DNA of 31,992 nt from Pseudomonadota bacterium (GCA_029777935.1 JAKORH010000149.1:1-31992); one strand, 5' to 3'. Counted from the first letter of the stretch, positions 1 to 7,542 are shown. A program made the numbers and translations. The notes: generated by a model not told the origin, from the sequence alone.

Positions 1-630
1 GCCGCGGCCGACGAACGAGTTCAGTTGCTGCGGCAGGTTGTTCGGCGTGGCTTCGAGCGACCGCAGCGCCGGAAAGTCCGCGCGCAGCCGCGGATGCACG
101 GCCTGGACCACGCGCTCCGGCTGCGCCAGGTCGCGCAGCCGCACCGCGCCCAGATCGCGCAGCGACACGCCCGCCGGCAGGCGCGGCGACACCAGCTCGG
201 CCAACCGCTGCGACAACAGGATCTGGCCGCCGTGCGCGGCGCTCATGATGCGCGCCGCGCGATTGACCTCGGGGCCGTAGAAGTCGCCGTCGCGGCGCTC
301 GTCGGCGCCGAGGTGCAGCCCGCAGCGCACCTGCAGCGCCAGATCGACTTCATCGTTGCCCACGAGCGCGAGCTGCAGGTCGATCGCGGCGGCGAGCGCC
401 GCGAGCGGATCGTCGAACGCCGCGTGCACGCCGTCGCCGGTCATCTTCACCACCGTGCCGCCGTTGCGCTCGACCAGCGCGCGCGACAGCGCATCGTGCC
501 GCGCCAGCGCGGTCCGCATCCGCTGCGGCTCCTGTTCCCACAGGCGCGTGCTGCCTTCGATGTCGGTGAACAGGAACGTGACGGCAGCGATGCCGGGCTC
601 CTCGGGCGCCGCGGTCGCTGTCGTGTCCAT
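1..630 (-). CDS. Adenylate/guanylate cyclase (class III) domain regulator, N-terminal part; runs off the left edge
   Basis: Only the first 210 codons are in the window and the frame is open to the edge. The ATG at 630 gives a protein starting MDTTATAAPEEPG. A class III nucleotidyl cyclase domain fills about residues 15-175. The first metal motif FLFTDIEGSTRLWE (Asp23), the second metal motif KMTGDGVHAAF (Asp66) and the segment GPEVNRAARIMSAAHGG, which carries the Asn and Arg used in catalysis, are all visible. Residues 203-210 read LNSFVGRG, the usual lead-in to an NB-ARC/AAA ATPase module. The full protein is therefore probably a large cyclase-ATPase-TPR signalling regulator of the kind common in soil proteobacteria and actinobacteria. 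Whether it makes cAMP or has become a non-catalytic sensor cannot be told from this part. It lies 40 bp downstream of the lipoprotein gene on the same strand. No clear Shine-Dalgarno sequence precedes the ATG. Confidence 0.85.
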   Translation of the reverse strand, partial: MDTTATAAPEEPGIAAVTFLFTDIEGSTRLWEQEPQRMRTALARHDALSRALVERNGGTVVKMTGDGVHAAFDDPLAALAAAIDLQLALVGNDEVDLALQVRCGLHLGADERRDGDFYGPEVNRAARIMSAAHGGQILLSQRLAELVSPRLPAGVSLRDLGAVRLRDLAQPERVVQAVHPRLRADFPALRSLEATPNNLPQQLNSFVGRG

Positions 631-670
631 GTCAAGTCGCGTGACGAGGTGCGTCGATCGGGGCGCGCGT

Positions 671-1336
671 TCAGCGCCGGTCGCTGCCGGGCGTGCCGCG
701 ATCGGCCTCGCGCTGCGCGATCGCCTGCCGCAACTGCCGGACCTCGGACTGCAGCGCCTCGATCTGCCGCGCCTGGACCTGCAGCGCCGCGACCGCGAGG
801 CTGACATAGCCGTACAGATCGACCTGATCGTGCTCGGCATCGACCGCGAGCTTCGCCAGGCTGCCGCCGCTGCGTTGAACGTCATCGATCAGGAAACCGA
901 GCCGCTGTGCGCCGACAGGCCCGGAGTCGCGGTAGCGATAGGTGGCGAGCTTCAGCGACTGCAGCTCGCGCCAGAGCTGCGCGCGCTGCCCATCGTCGAG
1001 GTAGCGGATGTCCTGCTTGAATGCGGCGCGCGAGATCGGGCATCCGCCCACCTGTTGCTTCGGATCCTTGTCGGTGCAGCGCAGGCGCGCGTCGCAGGAG
1101 TCCTTCGGGTCGCACTCGGCGTTGGCGGTCGAGCAGGCAGCGCCGGCCTTCTCGGTGGAGCACAGCGGCACGCCGGGAAAGGGTCCTCGGTAACCGCCGC
1201 ACACCGGGTCGCCGCAGGTCGCGTACCACGCGAGCGCCGCGCTCTGGCCGCCGCTGCCATCGCTGCCGCCCCCGCAGGAAGCGAGCGCGGCGAGCCCGAA
1301 GACGATGCCGATCCGGATGCTCGATGGGGTGCGTAT
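671..1336 (-). CDS. Small lipoprotein with S74 (endosialidase-type) autochaperone-like C-terminus; non-standard start
   Basis: The frame encodes a signal peptide of the lipoprotein type (IRIGIVFGLAALASC, lipobox LASC, Cys21), a cysteine-rich stretch to about residue 100, then a domain like peptidase S74/intramolecular chaperone. In the latter, SRAAFKQDIRYL (Ser102, Lys107, Asp109) has the S-x4-K-x-D-I spacing of the family's Ser-Lys dyad. It is followed by LKLATYRYRD, RLGFLIDDV and a terminal coiled coil (about 175-205). S74 domains trimerise phage tail spikes and some bacterial surface proteins and then cut themselves off. Here almost nothing lies upstream to be folded. No in-frame ATG, GTG or TTG precedes the signal peptide. 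I placed the start at ATA (1336), six bases after an AGG. The first standard start is GTG at 1204, which would remove the whole export signal. A sequencing error or an early frameshift is possible. Confidence 0.6.
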   Translation of the reverse strand: MRTPSSIRIGIVFGLAALASCGGGSDGSGGQSAALAWYATCGDPVCGGYRGPFPGVPLCSTEKAGAACSTANAECDPKDSCDARLRCTDKDPKQQVGGCPISRAAFKQDIRYLDDGQRAQLWRELQSLKLATYRYRDSGPVGAQRLGFLIDDVQRSGGSLAKLAVDAEHDQVDLYGYVSLAVAALQVQARQIEALQSEVRQLRQAIAQREADRGTPGSDRR

Positions 1337-1366
1337 GGCGGGCCTCGCGAGACAGTGCCAGGCAAA

Positions 1367-1411
1367 CGTAGCACGCGGGCGGGTGCGCGCAACCCGCGTG
1401 CAGAAGCTACG
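1367..1411. promoter_or_regulatory. GC-rich inverted repeat in the divergent intergenic region
   Basis: Perfect 9-bp arms GCACGCGGG (1371-1379) and CCCGCGTGC (1393-1401) flank a 13-base loop. Outer arms CGTA (1367-1370) and TACG (1408-1411) extend the pairing after a bulge. It lies between the divergently transcribed lipoprotein gene and PLP-enzyme gene. It could be a transcript hairpin or a protein-binding site. No T-run follows, so it is not a typical terminator. Confidence 0.35.
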
Positions 1412-1414
1412 CTA

Positions 1415-1430
1415 GGAACCTATAGGTCCC
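1415..1430. promoter_or_regulatory. Operator-like palindrome upstream of the PLP-enzyme gene
   Basis: GGAACCTATAGGTCCC contains the perfect 10-bp palindrome ACCTATAGGT (1418-1427) plus two further paired positions on each side after one mismatch. It ends 32 bp before the ATG at 1463, where a repressor would block transcription. The form (AT-rich core inside GC arms) suits a dimeric GntR- or TetR-type regulator, but no regulator gene is adjacent. Confidence 0.4.
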
Positions 1431-1462
1431 AAGTGGCCGAAGCGCCGAACCGGTGGAAGAAC

Positions 1463-2866
1463 ATGACGAATCCCGCGAAGTCTGCACCAACCCCTTCCGA
1501 AGGCGACGTGAATCTCTCGTCGCGCCGCGCGCAGTGGCAGGCCGCGCACCTGGATGCCGGCACACGCGCGCTGCTCGAGCGCGACAGCCGCGCCTTCCTG
1601 CACCAGTCGGTATCGACGCCGTGCCTGAACGGCATCCGCAAGGCGGAGGGCATCTGGATCGAGGATATGGTCGGCCGCCGCTACATGGATTTCCACGGCA
1701 ACAACGTCCACCACGTCGGCTACGCGCATCCGCGCGTGCTGGCCGCGATCCGCGACCAGCTCGACCGACTGTCCTTCGCGCCGCGCCGCTACGCCTGCGA
1801 GCCGGCGGTCGAACTGGCGGAGAAGCTCGCGCAATTGGCGCCGGGCAGGCTGTTGAAGGTGCTGTTCACCACCGGCGGCTCGGACGCGGTCGAGGTCGCG
1901 ATCAAGCTCGCGCGCGCCGCGACCGGCCGCTTCAAGACGCTGTCGTTCTGGGACGCGTTCCACGGCGCCGGGTTGGGCGCGTCGAGCGTCGGCGGCGAGT
2001 CGCTGTTCCGCTCAGGCTCCATCGGCCCGCTGCTGCCGGGCACCGAACACGTCGCGCCGTTCGGCTGCTATCGCTGTGCCTTCGGACATGAAGTCGATCA
2101 ACGCGGGCAGCCGTATCTGGACCGCTGCAAGCTCGCCTGCGCGGCGATGGTGCGCTACGTGCTCGAACGCGAAGGCGACGTGGCGGCGATCATTGCCGAG
2201 CCCGCGCGCGCAGTGCCGTACCTGCCGCCGCCCGGTTACTGGCAGGCGGTGCGCGACGCGTGCCGCGCGCACGGCACCTTGCTGATATTCGACGAGATTC
2301 CGACCGGGCTCGGCAAGACGGGACGCTGGTTCTCGTGCCAGCACGACGCGGTGGAGCCCGACATCCTTGTACTGGGCAAGGCGCTCGGCGGCGGCGTGCT
2401 GCCGATCGCGGCGGTGATCGCGCGCGCCGAACTCGATGTCGGCGCTTCGTACGCGTTCGGGCACTACACGCACGAGAAGAACCCGGTCACGAGCCGCGCG
2501 GCGCTGGAAACGCTGCGAGTGATAGAGGACGAGGGCCTGGTCGAGCAGGCCGCGCGGGTCGGTGGCAAGGCGCTCGAGCGGCTCCAGACCTGGCGCGACC
2601 TCTATCGGCTGGTCGGCGACGTGCGCGGGCGCGGCTTCCTGATCGGCATCGAACTGGTCTCCGACCGCGACGCGAAGACGCCCGACGCCGACGCCGCCGA
2701 GGCCGTGCTCTACGAAGCGTTGTCCGACGGACTGTCGTTCAAGACGACGATGGGCAACGTCCTGACGCTGACGCCGCCGCTCATCACGACCGAGGCGCAG
2801 ATGATGCGCGCGCTCGATATTCTCGAGGCGGCGCTGGCTCGGGTTCAGCGCGCGCGCGGCACATAG
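1463..2866 (+). CDS. Class III aminotransferase-fold PLP enzyme
   Basis: A 467-residue PLP-dependent enzyme of the class III aminotransferase (GABA/ornithine aminotransferase) fold. FTTGGSDAVEVAIKLAR (135-151) binds the PLP phosphate, FDEIPTGLGKTG (276-287) supplies the Asp that pairs with the pyridine nitrogen (Asp277), and VLGKALGGG carries the Schiff-base Lys306. The N-terminal block around STPCLNGIRKAEG and MDFHGNNVHHVGYAHP recalls the subgroup that includes (R)-1-hydroxy-2-aminoethylphosphonate ammonia-lyase (PbfA) and phospho-lyases. That is from memory, and no phosphonate gene lies nearby, so the substrate is open. Residues 202-226 contain a Cys-x2-Cys...Cys-x3-Cys set (CYRC, CKLAC), possibly a metal or Fe-S site as in mammalian GABA transaminase. 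GGAAGA lies a few bases before the ATG and supports this start. An operator-like palindrome precedes it. The gene appears to be monocistronic. Confidence 0.88.
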   Translation: MTNPAKSAPTPSEGDVNLSSRRAQWQAAHLDAGTRALLERDSRAFLHQSVSTPCLNGIRKAEGIWIEDMVGRRYMDFHGNNVHHVGYAHPRVLAAIRDQLDRLSFAPRRYACEPAVELAEKLAQLAPGRLLKVLFTTGGSDAVEVAIKLARAATGRFKTLSFWDAFHGAGLGASSVGGESLFRSGSIGPLLPGTEHVAPFGCYRCAFGHEVDQRGQPYLDRCKLACAAMVRYVLEREGDVAAIIAEPARAVPYLPPPGYWQAVRDACRAHGTLLIFDEIPTGLGKTGRWFSCQHDAVEPDILVLGKALGGGVLPIAAVIARAELDVGASYAFGHYTHEKNPVTSRAALETLRVIEDEGLVEQAARVGGKALERLQTWRDLYRLVGDVRGRGFLIGIELVSDRDAKTPDADAAEAVLYEALSDGLSFKTTMGNVLTLTPPLITTEAQMMRALDILEAALARVQRARGT

Positions 2867-2889
2867 ACCCCAAACAAGCAAGGGTCGTG

Positions 2890-2913
2890 TGTCACTTTTC
2901 GTACGGTCGCGTC
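2890..2913 (+). promoter_or_regulatory. Possible ECF-type promoter for the sigma-factor operon
   Basis: TGTCAC (2890-2895) and CGTC (2910-2913) are separated by 14 bases and lie about 30 bases before the sigma gene's ATG. ECF sigma factors often recognise a -35 and a CGTC-like -10 of this form and drive their own operons. The match is short and GC-biased DNA yields CGTC often, so this is a weak call. Confidence 0.22.
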
Positions 2914-2940
2914 GTCCAATGACAGGCCCGCGAGCGCGCC

Positions 2941-3699
2941 ATGCACACTCTCCACCCACTCCACGCCGCTGCATCGACCTCGACCGCCGCTGACGGCGCG
3001 CTGGTGGCGGCCGCGCTGGGCGGCGAGGCGGCCGCGTTCGAACTGATCATGCGCCGGCACAACCGCTTGCTGTTCCGCGCGGTGCGGGGCGTGCTCGACA
3101 GCGACGCCGACGCGCAGGATGCCGTGCAGGAGGCGTGGCTGAACGCGTTCACGCGGCTCGCATCGTTTCGCGGTGACGCGCGGCTGACGACCTGGCTGAC
3201 GCGCATCGCGCTGAACGTCGCGCTCGATCTGCGGCGGCGCCGGCACGCGACCGAGCCGCTCGATCTGCACGCCGTCGAATCCCTCGATCCAGACGAGATG
3301 CCGATGCCATTTCCCGCGCCGGAACGCGAGGCACCCGAGTCGGCCGCGCAGCGCGCCGAGATGCGCGCGCTGCTGGAGCGCGCGATCGACCGCCTGCCGC
3401 CGCTGTACCGCAGCGTGTTCATGCTGCGCGCGGTGCAGGAGATGTCGGTGGAGGACGCCGCGCGCGCTCTCGGCGTCAGTGCCGACGTCGTCAAGACGCG
3501 CTTCCTGCGTGCCCGCGCCCTGCTGCGCGACGCGCTCGGCGCCGAACTCGAGGGCGAGATCCCGCAGGCGTTCGCATTCGACGGTGCGCGCTGCGACGCC
3601 GTCGTCGTGCACGTGCTGGCCGAGCTGGCGCAGCGCTTGCTGATTACGCCCGGCTTGCCGCCTTTCTCCCGCAACTCTTCACCAAGGAGCCGACCATGA
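2941..3699 (+). CDS. ECF-family RNA polymerase sigma factor (sigma-70 group 4)
   Basis: A 252-residue extracytoplasmic-function sigma factor. Region 2 spans about residues 35-100 (AFELIMRRHNRLLFRAVRG, DAQDAVQEAWLNAF, TTWLTRIALNVALDLRRRR). Region 4 spans about 147-205 (LPPLYRSVFMLRAVQEMS, then the helix-turn-helix VEDAARALGVSADVVKTR). No sigma-1.1 or region 3 is present. The tail after region 4 is longer than usual and its last part overlaps the translation start of the next gene. The stop TGA shares the ATGA at 3696-3699 with that gene, so the two are translationally coupled. No anti-sigma factor is encoded next to it. The downstream exported ferritin-like protein and cytochrome are the only evident partners, which suggests redox, metal or peroxide sensing, but that is inference. 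The start has no strong Shine-Dalgarno sequence. Confidence 0.92.
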   Translation: MHTLHPLHAAASTSTAADGALVAAALGGEAAAFELIMRRHNRLLFRAVRGVLDSDADAQDAVQEAWLNAFTRLASFRGDARLTTWLTRIALNVALDLRRRRHATEPLDLHAVESLDPDEMPMPFPAPEREAPESAAQRAEMRALLERAIDRLPPLYRSVFMLRAVQEMSVEDAARALGVSADVVKTRFLRARALLRDALGAELEGEIPQAFAFDGARCDAVVVHVLAELAQRLLITPGLPPFSRNSSPRSRP

Positions 3700-4283
3700 G
3701 GCTGTCATTCGGCGTGCCTGCGCACGCCCTTTCACTGGCGCGCCGGCGCGCGCTGTCGACCACCGGACTGACGCTGTCGGCGGCGGCGGTCGCCTTGCTG
3801 GGCGGCCGCGACGCGCTGGCGGCCGCGCAATCGAAGCACGTGGACGCCGCCGGCGACGCGCGCATCCTGAACACGGCGCTCGGCGCCGAATACGAGGCGA
3901 TCGCGGCGTATCAGGTCGGCGCCGACAGCGGGCTGCTGAAGGGCGACGCGCTGGCGCTAGCACATGTGTTCCAGGGCCACCACAAGGCGCACGCCGAGGC
4001 GCTGGAATCGACCGTGATCAAGCTCGGCGGCAAGGCGGTCGAGGCGCGCAAGAACTACCAGTTCCCGGTCGAGAAGCTGAAGACGCAGGCCGACGTGCTG
4101 CGTTTCGCGGCCGGGCTGGAAAAGGGCGCGGTGTCCGCCTACTTGGGCGCGGTGCCGCTGTTCGGCGATCGCGAACTGGCCAAGGTTGCCGCCAGCATCC
4201 TCGGCGACGAGGCGATGCACTGGGCGGTGCTGCGCAACGCGCTCGCCGAATCGCCGGTGGTGCCGATCGCGTTCGTCGCATGA
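3696..4283 (+). CDS. Tat-exported ferritin-like domain protein
   Basis: A 195-residue protein with a twin-arginine signal (ARRRALSTTGLTLSAAAVALL, cleavage probably after the Ala-rich stretch near residue 44), followed by a four-helix ferritin-like fold at about 52-185. Carboxylate and His residues in ferritin-like positions include ALGAEYEAIAAY (Glu65, Glu67), GHHKAHAEALE (His95-Glu101), LEKGAVSAY (Glu142) and LGDEAMHWAVLR (Glu172, His175). These could hold a di-metal centre. Tat export implies that it folds, and perhaps binds metal, in the cytoplasm and works in the periplasm. AAGGAG six bases before the ATG supports the start. It overlaps the sigma gene upstream and the cytochrome gene downstream by four bases each. 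Function is unknown. Metal storage or peroxide handling are plausible. Confidence 0.82.
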   Translation: MRLSFGVPAHALSLARRRALSTTGLTLSAAAVALLGGRDALAAAQSKHVDAAGDARILNTALGAEYEAIAAYQVGADSGLLKGDALALAHVFQGHHKAHAEALESTVIKLGGKAVEARKNYQFPVEKLKTQADVLRFAAGLEKGAVSAYLGAVPLFGDRELAKVAASILGDEAMHWAVLRNALAESPVVPIAFVA

Positions 4284-4675
4284 TCGCGCGCGCCGCGGTC
4301 GCCGCGCTGCTTGCGTGCGCGGCCCGCGCGCATGCCGCGGACCCGGCGCAGCTCGCGCGCGGCCAGGAGGTCTACTCGCGCTGCGCGGCGTGCCACTCGA
4401 TCGAAGGCAACCGTACCGGCCCGCAGCACTGCGGGCTGTTCGGCCGCAGGGCCGGCACCGCGCCCGGCTTCGACGGCTATTCGCAGGCGATGAGGGACTC
4501 GGGCATCGTGTGGAACGCGCGCACGCTCGACCGCTTCCTGCGCGAACCGATGCGCGCGGTGCCCGGCACCGCGATGACCTACGCCGGCGTGCCCGACGCG
4601 CGCGAGCGTGCCGACCTGATCGCTTACCTGCGCAAGGCGACGCGTCCCGGCAAGGCCTGCACGATCCAGCGTTGA
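4280..4675 (+). CDS. Periplasmic class I cytochrome c
   Basis: A 131-residue c-type cytochrome with a Sec signal peptide (about residues 1-20, ending ARAHA-A). The haem-attachment motif is CAACH at 35-39 and the likely axial methionine is Met99 in PGTAMTY. The fold is that of small mitochondrial-type cytochromes (GQEVYSRCAACHSIEGN, GPQHCGLFGRRAGT, ADLIAYLRKA). Cys51 and Cys127 are extra cysteines that could form a disulfide. It begins inside the stop of the ferritin-like gene (ATGA, 4280-4283), so all three genes should be made together. It probably carries electrons to or from the ferritin-like protein or the respiratory chain. Confidence 0.9.
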   Translation: MIARAAVAALLACAARAHAADPAQLARGQEVYSRCAACHSIEGNRTGPQHCGLFGRRAGTAPGFDGYSQAMRDSGIVWNARTLDRFLREPMRAVPGTAMTYAGVPDARERADLIAYLRKATRPGKACTIQR

Positions 4676-4704
4676 GCGGCGGCGCGAGGTGAGGCTCGAT
4701 CGAG

Positions 4705-4710
4705 TAATCT
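4705..4710 (+). promoter_or_regulatory. Possible -10 box for the coxD-like operon
   Basis: TAATCT lies 27 bases before the ATG at 4738, a usual distance for a sigma-70 -10 element followed by a short leader. No good -35 hexamer is seen at the right spacing. Confidence 0.22.
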
Positions 4711-4737
4711 CGCATCGGCACACCGGACCCGCCGCCC

Positions 4738-5643
4738 ATGACTCCTGCCGACCTGAAATCCATCGATGCCACTGCCGCGCTGCTGGCCGAGCAGAACTAC
4801 GTCGCCGACCGCCAGCTCGCCACCGCGGTCTTCCTCGCGCTGAAACTGAATCGGCCGCTGTTCCTCGAGGGCGAACCCGGCACCGGCAAGACCGAGATCG
4901 CCAAGGTGCTCGCCGCGGGGCTGGGCGCGGAGCTGATCCGGCTGCAGTGCTACGAGGGGCTCGACGTCAACTCCGCTGCGTACGAATGGAACTACGCGCG
5001 CCAGATGCTGGAGATCCGGCTGGCGGAAGCCACGCACGAGGCGCGCGAGCAGGTCGCGGCGGGGCTTTTCACCGGCCGCTTCCTGATCGAGCGGCCGCTG
5101 CTGCGCGCGCTCTTGCCGCACGCGGTGCCGCCGGTGCTGCTGATCGACGAACTCGACCGCACCGACGAGCCGTTCGAGGCCTACCTGCTCGAAGTGCTGT
5201 CGGATTTCCAGATCACGATCCCGGAGTGGCGCACCGTGCGCGCCGACGTGCCGCCGATCGTGATCATCACGTCCAACCGCACGCGCGAAATCCACGACGC
5301 GGTCAAGCGCCGCTGCATCTACCACTGGGTCGACTACCCGAACGCGGCGCGCGAGCTCGAGATCGTCCGCCGCAAGGTGCCCGATGCGAAGGAGGCGTTG
5401 TCGCGGCAGATCGTCGCGTTCGTGCAGCAGCTCAGGCAGATCGACCTGTACAAGCTGCCGGGCGTGTCGGAGACGATCGAATGGTCGCGCGCGCTGCTGG
5501 CGCTCGATGCGGTCGTGCTGGAGCCGGAGACGGTCAACAACACGCTCGGCGTGCTGCTGAAGTACCAGGACGACATCGCCCGCATGCAGGGCACCGAAGC
5601 GGCACGCCTGGTCGAGAAGGTGCGCGCGGAGATGGCCGCCTGA
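4738..5643 (+). CDS. coxD: MoxR-family AAA+ ATPase, CoxD-like
   Basis: A 301-residue AAA+ ATPase of the MoxR family. Walker A is GEPGTGKT (45-52), Walker B VLLIDELDR (133-141), sensor 1 lies in IVIITSNRTRE, and an arginine-rich segment VKRRCIYHW follows. The C-terminal lid domain runs to the end. MoxR ATPases act with a VWA-domain partner as chaperones that mature metalloenzymes. CoxD is known to help build the [CuSMoO2] centre of aerobic CO dehydrogenase. Here the VWA partner (CoxE-like) is two genes downstream and CoxG follows it, so the CoxD assignment rests on sequence type plus order. The structural genes coxMSL are not in the window. The client could be another molybdenum hydroxylase. 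Confidence 0.88.
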   Translation: MTPADLKSIDATAALLAEQNYVADRQLATAVFLALKLNRPLFLEGEPGTGKTEIAKVLAAGLGAELIRLQCYEGLDVNSAAYEWNYARQMLEIRLAEATHEAREQVAAGLFTGRFLIERPLLRALLPHAVPPVLLIDELDRTDEPFEAYLLEVLSDFQITIPEWRTVRADVPPIVIITSNRTREIHDAVKRRCIYHWVDYPNAARELEIVRRKVPDAKEALSRQIVAFVQQLRQIDLYKLPGVSETIEWSRALLALDAVVLEPETVNNTLGVLLKYQDDIARMQGTEAARLVEKVRAEMAA

Positions 5644-5654
5644 CGCGCGGTCCA

Positions 5655-6320
5655 ATGTTCATCGGCCACTACGGCATCGCGCTGGCGGCGAAGAAGCTCG
5701 CGCCGCGCACGTCGCTCGGCACGCTTTTCCTGGCCGCGCAATGGCCCGACCTGCTGTGGCCGGTCTTGCTGCTTGCGGGCCGCGAGTCGGTGCGCATCGA
5801 TCCCGCGCTGGGCGGCGCCAGCCCACTCGTGTTCGTCAGCTACCCGTGGTCGCACAGCCTGCTGATGATGGCGGTCTGGGCCGCCGTGGCGGGGGCAATC
5901 GTGTTCGCGGGCGCGCGCGATCGGCATGGCGCGCTGGTGGTGGCCGCTCTCGTCGTCAGTCACTGGTTCCTCGACCTGATCGTGCATCGCCCCGACCTGC
6001 CGCTAGTGCCCGGCGGCGCGCTCGCGTTCGGCTTCGGCATCTGGAAGTCGACCGCCGCGACGATCGTGCTCGAACTCGGGTTGCTCGCGGCGGGTCTTCT
6101 GCTCGCCGTGCGCGCCGCGCCGCGGCTCAATCGCTGGCCGCTGTGGGCGCTGTCGGCATCGCTCGCCGCGATCTTCGTCGCCGGCACGTTCGGGCCGCCG
6201 CCGCCGTCGGTGGCGGCGATCGCGTGGGTCGGCCAGGCGCAATGGCTGTTCGTTCTCGCCGCCTGCTGGATCGACCGCGAGCGCGGCCGCGCTACCAGTC
6301 ATGCCGGCAGCATCGCCTGA
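5655..6320 (+). CDS. Multi-pass membrane protein, YdjM/DUF457-like
   Basis: A 221-residue membrane protein with about six hydrophobic segments. Polar residues expected of the YdjM-like 'membrane-bound metal-dependent hydrolase' group are present: HYGIALAAKK at the N-terminus, AQWPDLLWP, SYPWSHSLLMM, and SHWFLDLIVHRPDLPL. The repeated His/Asp pairs next to membrane segments suggest a metal site, but the biochemical activity of this family is poorly known. It starts 11 bp after the MoxR gene and overlaps the VWA gene by 20 bp, so it belongs to the same transcript. Its placement between a MoxR ATPase and its VWA partner is unusual. Confidence 0.75.
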   Translation: MFIGHYGIALAAKKLAPRTSLGTLFLAAQWPDLLWPVLLLAGRESVRIDPALGGASPLVFVSYPWSHSLLMMAVWAAVAGAIVFAGARDRHGALVVAALVVSHWFLDLIVHRPDLPLVPGGALAFGFGIWKSTAATIVLELGLLAAGLLLAVRAAPRLNRWPLWALSASLAAIFVAGTFGPPPPSVAAIAWVGQAQWLFVLAACWIDRERGRATSHAGSIA

Positions 6321-7542
6321 CATCCTGCCCGGCCGGCTGGCCGAGAACGTGGTGCACTTCGCGCGTGTGCTGCGCAGTGCCGGCGTGCCGGTCGGCACCG
6401 ACCGCGTGCTGCTCGCGCTGCAGGCGCTGCGCGTGGCGGGCATCGAGTCGCGGCGGGATTTCCACGCCACGCTGGCCGCGTGCCTGATCGACCGCGCCGA
6501 GCACCGACTGCTGTTCGACCAGGCGTTCCACATCTTCTGGAAGGACCCCGACCTGCTGGGCCAGATGCTGCGGCTGCTGCTGCCGCAGGTGAAGGAAAAG
6601 CCGGGCGCGCCGCCGCCGCCGGAGAACCGCCGGCTCGGCGAGGCGCTGTTCAAGGGCGCGCCGCAGCCGCCGCAACCGCGCGCCGCGGAGGAGCGGATCG
6701 AGGTCGACGCCACGCTGACATGGTCCGAGCGCGAGCTGCTGCGCAAGGCCGACTTCGACACGATGACCACCGCGGAGTGGAATGCCGCGAAGAAGATGCT
6801 GCACGAGCTGCGGCCGTTCTTCGCGCAGCTCGTCACGCGCCGCTACGTGCCGTCGGCGCGCGGCCCGAAGATCGACTTGCGCAAGCTTCTGCGCGACGCT
6901 GCGCGCCACGGCGGCGACATCGCAGACCTGCCGCGCCGCACGAGCCGCACGCGGCCCGAGCCGCTGGTCGTGATCGTCGACATCTCCGGCTCGATGAGCC
7001 GTTACTCGCGCATGTTCCTGCACTTCCTGCACGCGCTGGTCGCCATCGGCGGCGCCGAGCATCGCACGCAGGCCTTCGTGTTCGGCACGCGGCTGACGCC
7101 GATCACGCGCCAGCTCGCGTCGCGCGATCCCGACGTCGCGGTGGCCGCGGTGGTGCAGGCGGTCGACGACTGGTCGGGCGGAACGCGCATCGCGCACGCG
7201 CTGCGCGACTTCAACCTGCACTGGGCGCGGCGCGTGCTGGCGGGCAGCCCGACCGTGCTGCTGGTCACCGACGGACTCGAGCACGGCGACACGGAGCTGC
7301 TGGCGCGCGAGACGGAGCGGCTGGCCAAGTCGTGCCGGCGCCTGGTGTGGCTCAATCCGCTGCTGCGGTACGACGCGTTCGAACCGAAGGCGCGCGGCAT
7401 CCGGGCGATGCTGCCGCACGTCGACGCCTTCCTGCCGGTGCACAATATCGACAGCCTGCAGGATCTGGCGCGAACGCTGACGCAGACAACACCAAGAAGG
7501 CGAGGGACGGAACAGTGGAACTCAAGGGCGAACAGGTACTGA
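6301..7542 (+). CDS. coxE: VWA-domain protein, CoxE-like
   Basis: A 413-residue protein of the CoxE family. The N-terminal helical part (1-215) is typical of the family and includes a Pro-rich linker (about 101-127). The von Willebrand A domain starts at about 221 with an intact MIDAS motif, DISGSMS (227-233), and further metal-site elements in WSGGTRIAHAL and LLVTDGLEHGD. CoxE proteins work with a MoxR ATPase to mature molybdenum-copper or related enzymes. The gene overlaps the membrane-protein gene by 20 bp at its start and the coxG start by 28 bp at its end. The last 15 or so residues are therefore encoded in shared DNA and are poorly conserved in character. Confidence 0.88.
   Translation: MPAASPDILPGRLAENVVHFARVLRSAGVPVGTDRVLLALQALRVAGIESRRDFHATLAACLIDRAEHRLLFDQAFHIFWKDPDLLGQMLRLLLPQVKEKPGAPPPPENRRLGEALFKGAPQPPQPRAAEERIEVDATLTWSERELLRKADFDTMTTAEWNAAKKMLHELRPFFAQLVTRRYVPSARGPKIDLRKLLRDAARHGGDIADLPRRTSRTRPEPLVVIVDISGSMSRYSRMFLHFLHALVAIGGAEHRTQAFVFGTRLTPITRQLASRDPDVAVAAVVQAVDDWSGGTRIAHALRDFNLHWARRVLAGSPTVLLVTDGLEHGDTELLARETERLAKSCRRLVWLNPLLRYDAFEPKARGIRAMLPHVDAFLPVHNIDSLQDLARTLTQTTPRRRGTEQWNSRANRY

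Noticed and set aside
356..1462. Plus-strand frame extending the PLP-enzyme gene about 370 codons upstream.
   Set aside because: The added part is antisense to the cyclase and lipoprotein genes. The enzyme's own start at 1463 has a ribosome site and normal family length.
1463..2866. Firm naming of the PLP enzyme as PbfA (phosphonate ammonia-lyase).
   Set aside because: The resemblance is from memory, no phosphonate genes are near, and class III enzymes differ widely in substrate.
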